Part shown: positions 1 to 8,225 of the stretch, piece after piece
How positions within the stretch are numbered: the stretch's first letter is position 1
Layout: every line of letters starts with the position of its first letter
From: Candidatus Gallionella acididurans
GTDB lineage: Bacteria > Pseudomonadota > Gammaproteobacteria > Burkholderiales > Gallionellaceae
Direction of reading: 5' to 3'
Length of the DNA stretch: 64,000 nucleotides
Assembly (NCBI GenBank): GCA_001577345.1
Contig: LSLI01000002.1
Coordinates: 1-64,000, forward strand
Notes under the pieces: model-generated
Database searches by the model: none
Told to the model about the DNA's origin: nothing
The model's input: the letters and a program-made list of their open reading frames with translations, nothing else
Translations under genes and position numbers: made by a program

Positions 1-53
1 TCAGTGGCATGTTTAAATGTATTGCGATGAGTTCCATATTTATCATTCAAAAG

Positions 54-1277
54 TCATAATACGATGTTGCTCGCCCAAGCCATTGCATCCAGTTGCGCCT
101 TCATGAGCTTGTTCATGCTTAGTGATGAATGGGAGAATATCGTATCACGCACGAACTCGTAATCGCCAGCCTCAAGCTTCTTGCAAAGGCTCAACAGATT
201 GCCCAATTCCCCATTGTGATACAACAAAGCCGTCTCAACATCAACATGCAGGTTGATGCGTTTCAGGATTTCCGGCAAAGCTTCGCCCAACAAGGCATCG
301 AGCAATGACAACATCCCAACCATAAACGCACGATCCGCATATTCGTGTGAGGCGGTATTTTCTTGCAGGGCGACCAATTCCATAAATTTCCCACGTGTAG
401 CGGCAAGTTGCATGAGTGGACTGACCGTGTTATTTCCTTTGTCTGAGGCATACAGCAGCAGTTGAACCCAGCGAGTCAATGGGCCGCGTCCCAGAACCAT
501 CAGCCCATGCTTGAGCGAACTGATTTTGGTCGTCAGGCCGGAACCGACCGAATTCACAATGCGCATCAGGCTATATGTCAGGTCGGCATGCTCCTTGAAA
601 GCGTCTTCGATTTCGTGATTCTCTGCTCCGCTAACCATCATCGAAAAGATACGTAACAGGGCTATTTTGGATGGGTGTGCACGCCTGCCGGAAAGAATCT
701 CCGGGCGCGCGAAGTGATATCCCTGAAACAGGTCGAAGCCCATCTCGACACAGCGCCGAGCCTGCTCCATGTCTTCCACCTTTTCCGCGAGCAGTTTTAT
801 CGGGTAGCGCTTTAGTTCTTTCACCAGCGCCGGCAAATTGACAGGATCAATCGCCATCAAATCCAGTTTGACGATATCGACTATACGAAGCAGAGATTTT
901 ATTTCGTCATTGAATTCCACAACATCGTCGAGTGCAAGACTGAATCCGTCTGCTTTCAATTCGCTGCAACGTGCGATGATCGCGGTATCGATAGTGACTG
1001 TTTCCAACAGCTCGATGACCACATTTTTTTTGGGTAGCAGCTGGATCAGGTCGCTATGCAGAAACATGGCGTCTACATTAACAAAGCCCTTGTTTGCGCC
1101 GAGCACTTTCGCAATCCCCATTTCCCCAAACGCATTCACGATTACCTGTGAGGTAGCTTGAGTGTCGTCTATAACGCCCGCCTCCGTCTTGTTGGCAGAG
1201 CGAAATAACAATTCAAAAGCGACCAGACCTTCATTACGATCAACTATGGGTTGGCGGGCCAGAAAAATCTCCTGCAT
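54..1277 (-). CDS. EAL/HDOD two-domain signalling protein
   Basis: The 407-residue protein has an N-terminal EAL-like domain (about residues 1-205) and a C-terminal HDOD domain (about 210-400). The EAL signature is degenerate: FELLFRS stands where active phosphodiesterases have an EALLR-type motif, although the late FQGYHFARP motif is kept. It therefore probably binds partners or c-di-GMP rather than degrading it. Proteins of this CdgJ/YuxH-like architecture often affect motility, which fits the setting. It starts at ATG 1277 after a good ribosome binding site (AAGGAGAAAT). It is divergent from the downstream chemoreceptor. Lack of catalysis is inferred from the motif only. Confidence 0.85.
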   Translation of the reverse strand: MQEIFLARQPIVDRNEGLVAFELLFRSANKTEAGVIDDTQATSQVIVNAFGEMGIAKVLGANKGFVNVDAMFLHSDLIQLLPKKNVVIELLETVTIDTAIIARCSELKADGFSLALDDVVEFNDEIKSLLRIVDIVKLDLMAIDPVNLPALVKELKRYPIKLLAEKVEDMEQARRCVEMGFDLFQGYHFARPEILSGRRAHPSKIALLRIFSMMVSGAENHEIEDAFKEHADLTYSLMRIVNSVGSGLTTKISSLKHGLMVLGRGPLTRWVQLLLYASDKGNNTVSPLMQLAATRGKFMELVALQENTASHEYADRAFMVGMLSLLDALLGEALPEILKRINLHVDVETALLYHNGELGNLLSLCKKLEAGDYEFVRDTIFSHSSLSMNKLMKAQLDAMAWASNIVL

Positions 1278-1312
1278 ATTTCTCCTTGGTTAGGTCATTA
1301 AAATCGCAACCT

Positions 1313-1341
1313 GAAAAATGCCGTCGCTCGCGGCATTTTTC
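1313..1341. terminator. Perfect hairpin with flanking A and T runs between divergent genes
   Basis: GAAAAATGCCG (1313-1323) and CGGCATTTTTC (1331-1341) form a perfect 11-bp stem with a 7-base loop. A-runs and T-runs lie in the arms, so it could terminate transcription in either direction. It sits only 36 bp upstream of the EAL/HDOD start codon. It may attenuate that transcript or insulate it from leftward transcription. Its function is inferred. Confidence 0.5.
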
Positions 1342-1449
1342 GAACCTTGATTCAGTATATATCTGTCATTGCAGATCAGGCCGCGTTCGCTGATAGTTTA
1401 TCACTAAGGAGGGCCTGAATAAGTAACAACAAATGAGAACGACGAGCGC

Positions 1450-1476
1450 TCAAGAAGTTGACATTTGTGCCGATAT
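1450..1476 (+). promoter_or_regulatory. Candidate FliA (sigma-28) promoter for the first chemoreceptor
   Basis: TCAA (1450-1453), exactly 15 bases, then GCCGATAT (1469-1476) matches the flagellar sigma-28 pattern TAAA-N15-GCCGATAA with one mismatch in each box. It would give a 5' leader of about 145 bases before the MCP start at 1628. Chemoreceptors are usual FliA targets. The rest of the 1278-1627 gap shows only the hairpin and nothing else recognisable. Confidence 0.5.
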
Positions 1477-1627
1477 ACCATCATTCCATGATGATCTCAC
1501 GGTCAGAACGATCAAGTGGGACTTTGATATGGATAAACAGTGTGTTGCATTGCAGTCTTGGATACGGCAACAGATCTCTCCGCGAAACATGGGATGTTTC
1601 GTTTTTGAAAATACATAAGGAATAGTC

Positions 1628-3268
1628 ATGAATCACAAGAGCAGTCTCACACTCAAGGCGCGTCTTTATATTTTGCTCGTAAGCATGTTGCTGGGGCTCC
1701 TATTGCTTGGCGGGTATTCTGTGTTCAATTTGCGTTCGCACATCATGGAAGAAAAGAAGCAGGCACTCCAGGCCCTGGTGGATGCTGGAATGGGGGTCAT
1801 CCAGCAACAATATGATCTGTTCAAGGCAGGCAAACTCACGGAAGGGGAGGCACAGCGCCTCGCCAAGGACAACCTGCGCAAGAGCAGATACAACAGCGGT
1901 GCGGATTATTTCTTCATCTACGATATGAATGGCGTCAATATCATGCATGCCGCGAAACCGGATCGAGAAGGCCAGGATTTCCTTGATTCAAAGGATCCAA
2001 CCGGCAAGTACTTCTACAAGGAATGGATAGAGCTGCTTAAAAAGAACGACAGCGCTTACATGGACTTCATGTTCCCCAAGGCCGGCTCCAACGATCCGAT
2101 TCCAAAGGTGGCCTACGCCAAGGTGTTCCAGCCCTGGGGCTGGTGGCTTGCGACAGGCGTGTATATCGAGGATGTGGATGCCGATTTCAGGCAGGCGGCG
2201 CTGAGGTCCATCCTGTTCCTCGGGGTGATCGCGGTCATCCTCGGCACGTTGGGCTGGACGATCAACCGCAGTGTGCAACGCCAGATCGGCGGGGAGCCCG
2301 CCGTGGCCGCGGAACAGGCGGAAGGATTCGCCAGCGGCGACCTGACGCGGCGCATCGTTTCTTCCAGCGACCAGCCTGGCAACCTGCTGGCGACCCTGGG
2401 GACGATGCAGGACAGGTTGGCCGGCATCGTGCGCAGCATACTCGCCAGCACCGAAGTACTGGCCAAAGAATCCAAAGAATTGTCGGTGGCGGCCAACGAG
2501 ATCAGTCTGGCCACGCGCAACCAGGCCGAGTCCAGCGCCGCGACGGCTGCGGCAATCGAAGAGCTCACCGTCAGTATCAACGAAGTGTCGGAGATCGCCA
2601 TGACGACGGAAGTCAACTCGCGCGAGACGGCCGATCTGGCCGGCAGAGGAGGCGATGTCGTACGTCAGGCCGCGAACAAGATTGAGCATATCGCAGCCTC
2701 CGTTAAGGATTCCACCGGGCGTATCCAGTCCTTGGTCGACCGCTCACAGGAGATCGGGAAGATCACCCAGGTCATCAAGGAGATTGCCGATCAGACCAAC
2801 CTGCTGGCCTTGAATGCGGCTATCGAAGCTGCGCGGGCTGGCGAGCAGGGCCGGGGTTTTGCGGTGGTTGCGGACGAGGTGAGGAAGCTGGCGGAGCGGA
2901 CGTCACAGGCGACGGCCGAGATCTCCAAGATGGTCGATGCCATCCAGACGGATACCCAGAAGACGGTGGTTGCGATGGAAAGTGCTACACCGCTGGTCAA
3001 ACAGGGCCAGGAGCTGGCCCTGCAGGCGACCGGTTTGCTCGACGATATCCAGCGTCAGGCGACCGACTCGCTGTCCAAGGCGCGGGAGGTTGCGATTGCC
3101 ACCAAGGCACAGGCGGTGACGGCTAACGAGATCGCCGGCCATGTTGAGAGCATCTCCACAATGACCGAGCAGACCAATGCCGCCACCCAAAGCAACGCGG
3201 CGGCGGCGGATCAGTTGAATATGTTGGCCGGGAAGCTGAAGAAGGATATGGATTACTTCAAGGTTTGA
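1628..3268 (+). CDS. Methyl-accepting chemotaxis protein with periplasmic Cache sensor
   Basis: This 546-residue inner-membrane chemoreceptor has TM1 at about 12-34, a single Cache (sCache_2-like) periplasmic sensor at about 40-185, with motifs such as YFFIYDMNG and [10 protein letters not shown], then TM2 at about 192-212. A HAMP segment follows, then a cytoplasmic signalling domain with the conserved tip ([20 protein letters not shown] near residue 400). It ends DYFKV, so it has no CheR/CheB docking pentapeptide. The ligand is unknown; related Cache domains bind small organic acids. The start follows AAGGA. A candidate FliA promoter lies upstream at 1450-1476. Confidence 0.93.
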   Translation: MNHKSSLTLKARLYILLVSMLLGLLLLGGYSVFNLRSHIMEEKKQALQALVDAGMGVIQQQYDLFKAGKLTEGEAQRLAKDNLRKSRYNSGADYFFIYDMNGVNIMHAAKPDREGQDFLDSKDPTGKYFYKEWIELLKKNDSAYMDFMFPKAGSNDPIPKVAYAKVFQPWGWWLATGVYIEDVDADFRQAALRSILFLGVIAVILGTLGWTINRSVQRQIGGEPAVAAEQAEGFASGDLTRRIVSSSDQPGNLLATLGTMQDRLAGIVRSILASTEVLAKESKELSVAANEISLATRNQAESSAATAAAIEELTVSINEVSEIAMTTEVNSRETADLAGRGGDVVRQAANKIEHIAASVKDSTGRIQSLVDRSQEIGKITQVIKEIADQTNLLALNAAIEAARAGEQGRGFAVVADEVRKLAERTSQATAEISKMVDAIQTDTQKTVVAMESATPLVKQGQELALQATGLLDDIQRQATDSLSKAREVAIATKAQAVTANEIAGHVESISTMTEQTNAATQSNAAAADQLNMLAGKLKKDMDYFKV

Positions 3269-3391
3269 ATCCACAATGATCAGGCGAGCGAAATATCTCG
3301 ACTATCTTTGCGCTTATGGGTTAAATGTAATCTGAGTTTGACAATTTCGTGACCGAAACTTTGAACCCGCTAATTTCTTCGAACTCCCAAT

Positions 3392-3556
3392 GTGGTCGAA
3401 CAGCATCTCGTGGGTCTGGAGCAGATAGGCACGCAGGAAGAATGCTCGCCTGTGACTTAACTTGAATGTGCGATCTGCAACCTGGTATGCTCGCCCGCAA
3501 TGACCGCCCAGCCTTCGTTCCAATCAAACTGGAATGCTTCGCCGGAGGCGCAGGTG
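3392..3556 (-). pseudogene. Decayed fragment of an IS21-family transposase (istA)
   Basis: Reading the minus strand, one frame gives EAFQFDWNEGWAVIAGEH followed by TRLQIAHSS and a stop. A one-base shift then continues FKLSHRRAFFLRAYLLQ and THEMLFDH. Joined, these match the catalytic-core region of IS21-type IstA, where EAFQFDW...VIAG...VAH...SR.FFLRAY..QTHEM.FDAH is typical. Only about 55 codons survive. No IstB or terminal repeats are visible. It occupies most of the 3269-3614 gap, so a former IS21 insertion left this scar. Identification rests on motif memory, not on a search. Confidence 0.7.
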
Positions 3557-3614
3557 ACTGCGTGTGAATTATACTTATGCGATACGATTTATTGCAAAAC
3601 GGATTAACTGTGTT

Positions 3615-4385
3615 ATGCAACCCATGCAGATAAAATTCCCACCTTCCATCGTTGCGCTGCTGCTTCAATTTGCAGCTATTGTACTTCTGCTGTTGACGGT
3701 TAAGGTTACAGGTTGGCATGGCTCGCCGCTGTTAATCGCCGCGCTCTGCGGTCTATTCGCGTTGATTTTCAGTTTCATCGCCGGACTCGCTAAATGGTGG
3801 TTGGCAATCCAATTACTATTTGCACCAGCTTTGGTGCTGATGCTTGCAGCCGAATTCCCTCCCTCACTTTTTCTTGGCGCGTTTCTGATTTTGTTGCTTG
3901 TGTATTGGAGCACGTTCCGCACGCAGGTGCCGCTGTATCTTTCCAGCAACAAAGTGTGGCAGGCCATTGAGCATATGTTGCCAGGCGAAAAAGCCGGAAC
4001 GGGTTTCACCTTTATCGATCTGGGCTCCGGCTTGGGCGGGGTACTGACTCATCTTGCCAGTGTTCGCCCGGATGGACAGTACATCGGAGTTGAGTCCGCA
4101 CCTTTGCCGTTCTTCTGCAGCTGGTTACGTATCAGGCTGCTGGGCTACCGCAATTGCCGCGTGCAGTGGGGAAGTTTGTGGGACTGCGATTTGTCTGAGT
4201 GCGACATTGTGTTTGCCTATCTTTCCCCGGTACCGATGGAAAAGCTCTGGAATAAGGCACACACCGAAATGCGTCCTGGTACGAAGTTCATCAGCAATAC
4301 CTTCGATGTGCTCGAGCACCCGCCGCAAGAAACCTTACAGGTCGACGATATGCATCGTTCGACCCTTTATGTTTGGCTTATGTGA
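3615..4385 (+). CDS. Membrane-anchored class I SAM-dependent methyltransferase
   Basis: The 256-residue protein has two or three hydrophobic segments in its first 100 residues, then a Rossmann methyltransferase core with the SAM-binding motif FIDLGSGLGG and the acidic strand end IGVESAPLPF. The substrate is unknown. An in-frame ATG exists at 3564, but it lies beside the IS21 remnant, so the start at 3615 (MQPMQIKF) is preferred. Neither start has a strong ribosome binding site. It is convergent with the parA-like gene, 8 bp apart. Methyltransferase fold is seen; any flagellar link is only positional. Confidence 0.75.
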   Translation: MQPMQIKFPPSIVALLLQFAAIVLLLLTVKVTGWHGSPLLIAALCGLFALIFSFIAGLAKWWLAIQLLFAPALVLMLAAEFPPSLFLGAFLILLLVYWSTFRTQVPLYLSSNKVWQAIEHMLPGEKAGTGFTFIDLGSGLGGVLTHLASVRPDGQYIGVESAPLPFFCSWLRIRLLGYRNCRVQWGSLWDCDLSECDIVFAYLSPVPMEKLWNKAHTEMRPGTKFISNTFDVLEHPPQETLQVDDMHRSTLYVWLM

Positions 4386-4393
4386 CCCTGAAG

Positions 4394-5167
4394 TCAGGCA
4401 GGCGTCGCAAAGAAACCCGAGTCCAGCAATTCCTTGGTCAAAGCCAGATAGTCCGTCGCGCCCGGACTATGCGGCGCAAAAGCAAACACGTCCTGGCTGT
4501 GCATCGGGCTGGTCGCGAGTGCGACGGTTTCCCCGATGCGCGTATTGCAGACTCGAGAACCGTAGCGTTCCTTGAGTTTATCGTAGATGTCGTAGGAAAG
4601 TTTGCGCCGCGAATCGAAGCGCGTTATGACAATACGCCGCTCAAAAATGCGGTGTAATTTCTTTTCCAGCACATCGAGCGCGCTATCCAAACGATGAACA
4701 CCCTGCAGCGAAAGGAAATCGGCCGATACCGGAATCAAAACCCTGTCGGTGGCTAACAGGGCATTCAGCGTCAGTACGCCCAGCATCGGGCAGCAGTCGA
4801 TCATGATGGGTGCGCCGGTAAGCGCCAGTTCTTCGCGCAAGCCCTGTTTGAGCAAGGTTGCCGCCTTTGCATCGCTGCCGTACAGAGCATCTACCTTGGC
4901 CAGTTCCAGCGTCGCGGGAATGATCTTCCAACCGCGCGGCGTTTGGCACAGCAAGCGGTCAAGCGGAGTTTTGTGTTTGAAGAATGCGGCCATGCCACTA
5001 TCCGATGAAGTCCCTTTAACTCCACTGGACAGGGTCAAGTGCGCCTGGGGATCCATATCCAGTGCGATAGGGCACTGCTGCGCGATGTCGAGTGCAGCAG
5101 TCACATTCAGGCAAGTGGTGGTTTTCCCGACGCCACCTTTTTGATTAAACACGGTGATAACCGCCAT
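4394..5167 (-). CDS. ParA/MinD-family ATPase, orphan
   Basis: The 257-residue cytoplasmic ATPase has the deviant Walker A motif KGGVGKTT at residues 10-17, the switch motif DMDPQAHLT near 38, and the Walker B-like strand IMIDCCPMLG near 120. These are hallmarks of ParA partition ATPases, which cycle on nucleoid DNA and position cargo. No parB gene or parS-like repeat is seen nearby, so it is not a chromosome-partition pair here. ParA relatives also place chemosensory arrays or flagella. That role is possible from context but unsupported by direct evidence. Confidence 0.85.
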   Translation of the reverse strand: MAVITVFNQKGGVGKTTTCLNVTAALDIAQQCPIALDMDPQAHLTLSSGVKGTSSDSGMAAFFKHKTPLDRLLCQTPRGWKIIPATLELAKVDALYGSDAKAATLLKQGLREELALTGAPIMIDCCPMLGVLTLNALLATDRVLIPVSADFLSLQGVHRLDSALDVLEKKLHRIFERRIVITRFDSRRKLSYDIYDKLKERYGSRVCNTRIGETVALATSPMHSQDVFAFAPHSPGATDYLALTKELLDSGFFATPA

Positions 5168-5563
5168 TTAATACTCCACATCTTTTGAATAAGCACAATG
5201 TCCAGCGGTGAGTTCATGTGGATGGTGAAATATCATTGTTTCCCCAAATCTATTTTCTCTGCAATGCCATGCAATATGCCCGTAGTTGAATTGAAATGGC
5301 GTGCTGAATAGAGGGTGAATGCTCCATGTGTTTGGTCATTTGCTTGCAGAAAGAACAGCCCCGAATCAGCCGCAAAACGGATCTTTCAAAAATAGGGTGG
5401 TCCTTGCCCGTGGAGCTTTCCGGCCCGCGGAGCTTTCCGGGAATGATGTATAATTGCTCTGCCATTAATAATAATGGACGTAAGGCAACCGGGACGGTAG
5501 TAAAGCACTTCAGTTGCCCAAGGTGGAACAAATAATTTCTGTTTCCGCAAAAGCCATTAACCT
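5168..5563. other. 396-bp intergenic region with a 17-bp-period direct repeat and a TATAAT box
   Basis: This gap separates the parA-like gene from the response regulator. GGAGCTTTCCGG occurs twice (5412-5423 and 5429-5440), one and a half helical turns apart, directly upstream of TATAAT at 5449-5454. No good -35 box lies 17 bp upstream, so the repeats may be activator sites for the response-regulator promoter. On the minus strand a cysteine-containing reading frame (5250-5531) is present but has no convincing family match. Confidence 0.4.
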
Positions 5564-6202
5564 ATGACCAGAATCCTCGTAGTAGATGACCATGCTTTAA
5601 TCCGCAAAGGATTAAAATTAATTCTCGACGAAACTCTTGACCTCCAGGTCACCGGAGAAGCCGAGAGTGGCGTGCAGGCCATCAGTATGGCGCGCGAACA
5701 GCGATATGACTTGATCTTGCTTGATATCTCCTTGCCGGACAAACATGGTATCGATGTTCTCAAACAGCTCAAATTGGATCATCCTGATATCAGGGTCATC
5801 ATGCTCAGCATGCATCCGGAAGATCATTACGGAGTGCGCTCGCTGAAAGCGGGCGCACTGGGCTACCTCAATAAACAGAGTGCACCCGATCAACTTGTCG
5901 ATGCGATTCGCCAAGTTCTAAGTGGCCAAAAATACATCAGCAAAAGCATGGCTGAACAATTACTCAATAGCCTTATCGGTGAATCTCGAGAACTGCTACA
6001 CCAGACCCTGTCCAATCGCGAGTATCAAACACTCTGCCTTATTTCTTCAGGCAGGACTCTCTCGGAAATCGCTGATTCAATGACTCTAAGCCCCAAAACA
6101 GTTAGTGTCTACCGTACACGAATGCTGGAAAAAATGGGTTTCAAGAACAATGCTGAGGCAATTCACTATGCGATCACCCATCATTTAGTGGAAACGTCCT
6201 GA
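5564..6202 (+). CDS. NarL/FixJ-family response regulator, orphan
   Basis: This 212-residue two-component regulator has a receiver domain (1-120) with acidic pair D8/D9, phospho-acceptor D54 in LILLDISLP, Ser in VIMLSMH and Lys in YLNKQ. A LuxR-type helix-turn-helix follows at about 145-205 (LSNREYQTL, SPKTVSVYRTRMLEKM). All phosphorylation residues are present, so it should be switchable. No histidine kinase is adjacent; the partner must be elsewhere. Targets are unknown. The direct repeat upstream could be an autoregulatory site. Confidence 0.92.
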   Translation: MTRILVVDDHALIRKGLKLILDETLDLQVTGEAESGVQAISMAREQRYDLILLDISLPDKHGIDVLKQLKLDHPDIRVIMLSMHPEDHYGVRSLKAGALGYLNKQSAPDQLVDAIRQVLSGQKYISKSMAEQLLNSLIGESRELLHQTLSNREYQTLCLISSGRTLSEIADSMTLSPKTVSVYRTRMLEKMGFKNNAEAIHYAITHHLVETS

Positions 6203-6281
6203 TTGAATTAGGGGCATACTTCCCCGTTATTCGATCCTTTTCAATTTCCACGCTGCCAGATAATCGCGGACAAGCCATTCA

Positions 6282-8078
6282 ATGTCCCGAGTCATGAGCA
6301 ACCAATTTACCAATCCGTCAGAAATCGCCCGCGAAACCTTAAAGGCGCTGGCGTTACGCAAGACTCCCCCTACGCCGGCCAACTACGGCAAGATCTACGC
6401 CGAGATCAGCGGTGTCGCCGAGGAAGAAAATGATGATGCCCAGCAGGTGCTGCGCAGCATTGCCGATTTGTTGCACAAGCAAACGGGCAAATCTGCGGCA
6501 GCAGGTCATCAACTGAAAAAATCGCTGGCAGCCAAAGATTGGCAGAACTATCTCGCAGAATTGGAAAAGCTCCTGCCTCTCTCCAAGGAAGGCGGCGCCC
6601 TCCCCCCTTCCTGGTCGGAACTGATACGCGACCTGCTGCGACAACTGGAAACGCCGCACAAAGGCCTGACCATCACCCGCAAGAAAGAAGGCTTGGAAAC
6701 GGTGCTGAACCGCTTCGCCGGCAATCCTGAGAACCTGTTCGAAAAACTCAACGGTTTGGTGCGCTCATGGACAGTGACACCATCGTCCTCTTCCGGCACG
6801 ACCGAGCCGTTGGCTGATACCCCTCCTGTTGCCGCCGGCGCAAGTACGCCTGCGACCAGTTCAACGCACTCATCTACCACCGGTGTAGGGATGGACTCCC
6901 AACTGCGCGAATTGCTCGCACAAACGTTGGAAAGCATCCTCATCACCCAGCCTGAATTCAGTGCCGAGGTGAATTCATTCGCACAGCAGATACGCGCGGC
7001 AACCGACTATGATCAGATCACCAGTCTGGCCAAACAGCTGCGCCAGTTTTGGATCAAAATGGAATTGCGAGGCGGAGACAAAGTCAAAATACAGGAAGGC
7101 TTGGTTCGCCTGTTGCGGTTGCTGGTCGAGAACGTGGGTGAACTGGTCGAGGATGAAGAGTGGCTGCACGGACAGATTGCCACGCTGCAGGGAATCGTAG
7201 CCAATCCGATTGACAAGCGCATCATCGCTGATGCCGAGCGCAGCCTGCGCGATGCCATCATCAAGCAGAGCCTGCTTAAACAGAGCCTGACAGATGCAAA
7301 AATCACGCTCAAGAGCCTGATGACCACCTTCATTGATCGTCTGGGTGAATTGACCAAGAGCACTGGCGATTATCATCACAAGATCGAAAGTTACAGCCAG
7401 AAGATCGGCAAGACCAACAACATCACCGAACTCAGCCATCTGCTTGATGACATCATGCAGGACACTCGCATCATCCAGGCCAGCGCGTTGCGCTCCCACG
7501 AAGAACTGCTCACCACGCGCAAGCAGGTCCAGGAATCTGAAGACAAGATCAGGAAACTGGAACAGGAGCTGGAACAGGTCAGCGAACTGGTATACGAAGA
7601 CCAGCTCACCGGCACACTCAACCGTCGCGGACTGGACGAGGCCTTCGCACGCGAGGCCACGCGCGCGGACCGGGGCGAAGCACCGCTTTGCGTCGCGTTG
7701 CTCGACATAGACAACTTCAAGCGCCTGAACGACACTTTGGGCCATCAAGCAGGAGACCACGCGCTGATCCACCTGAGCAGCGTGATCAAGGAGACATTAC
7801 GCCCCAGCGATTCAGTCGCGCGTTACGGCGGCGAGGAGTTCGTCATCATTCTGCCAGATACCGACATCGCGAACGCTGAATTCATCATCACTCGCCTGCA
7901 ACGCGAACTCACCAAGAAGTTCTTCCTGCACGAGAACGACCGCATCCTGATCACCTTCAGTGCCGGCATTACATTACGGGCCCCCCAAGAAGACCAGGAA
8001 AATGTTCTGGGACGTGCCGACAAGGCGATGTATCAGGCAAAAAAAGTCGGCAAGAACCAGGTTATGGTCGCTCGATAG
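6282..8078 (+). CDS. Diguanylate cyclase with GGDEF domain
   Basis: In this 598-residue protein, residues 1-430 are largely helical with no clear membrane segment, a Ser/Thr/Pro-rich linker lies near 170-200, and a coiled coil precedes the catalytic domain. The C-terminal GGDEF domain (about 435-598) has the active-site form RYGGEEF, with RPSD five residues earlier, the RxxD inhibitory I-site. It should make c-di-GMP and be product-inhibited. It lies close to the motility genes, including the c-di-GMP receptor YcgR. An alternative start at 6294 would remove four residues. Confidence 0.92.
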   Translation: MSRVMSNQFTNPSEIARETLKALALRKTPPTPANYGKIYAEISGVAEEENDDAQQVLRSIADLLHKQTGKSAAAGHQLKKSLAAKDWQNYLAELEKLLPLSKEGGALPPSWSELIRDLLRQLETPHKGLTITRKKEGLETVLNRFAGNPENLFEKLNGLVRSWTVTPSSSSGTTEPLADTPPVAAGASTPATSSTHSSTTGVGMDSQLRELLAQTLESILITQPEFSAEVNSFAQQIRAATDYDQITSLAKQLRQFWIKMELRGGDKVKIQEGLVRLLRLLVENVGELVEDEEWLHGQIATLQGIVANPIDKRIIADAERSLRDAIIKQSLLKQSLTDAKITLKSLMTTFIDRLGELTKSTGDYHHKIESYSQKIGKTNNITELSHLLDDIMQDTRIIQASALRSHEELLTTRKQVQESEDKIRKLEQELEQVSELVYEDQLTGTLNRRGLDEAFAREATRADRGEAPLCVALLDIDNFKRLNDTLGHQAGDHALIHLSSVIKETLRPSDSVARYGGEEFVIILPDTDIANAEFIITRLQRELTKKFFLHENDRILITFSAGITLRAPQEDQENVLGRADKAMYQAKKVGKNQVMVAR

Positions 8079-8225
8079 TCCGACGTCCAATCTGCCAATT
8101 TCCATTTTTCGGACGAGTGCGATGTCACCAAAGCCCTTGAATGTTGCCGCCGTGGAATATCCGTTGCTATCGCTTCTACCGGGTGGAGCCCGATGCAAAT
8201 CTAACCAGATGAAAGCCTGATCCAG

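Noticed and set aside
1433-1618. A 61-codon open frame upstream of the first chemoreceptor
   Set aside because: It overlaps the candidate FliA promoter, has no ribosome binding site or family resemblance, and is best read as leader DNA.
1342-1627. c-di-GMP riboswitch upstream of the first chemoreceptor
   Set aside because: The conserved GEMM core segments are not present.
5250-5531. Minus-strand frame with CSFCKQMTKHM...YCM, faintly like a zf-HC2 anti-sigma finger
   Set aside because: The second metal-binding cysteine and the histidine are missing and there is no start context; too weak to call.
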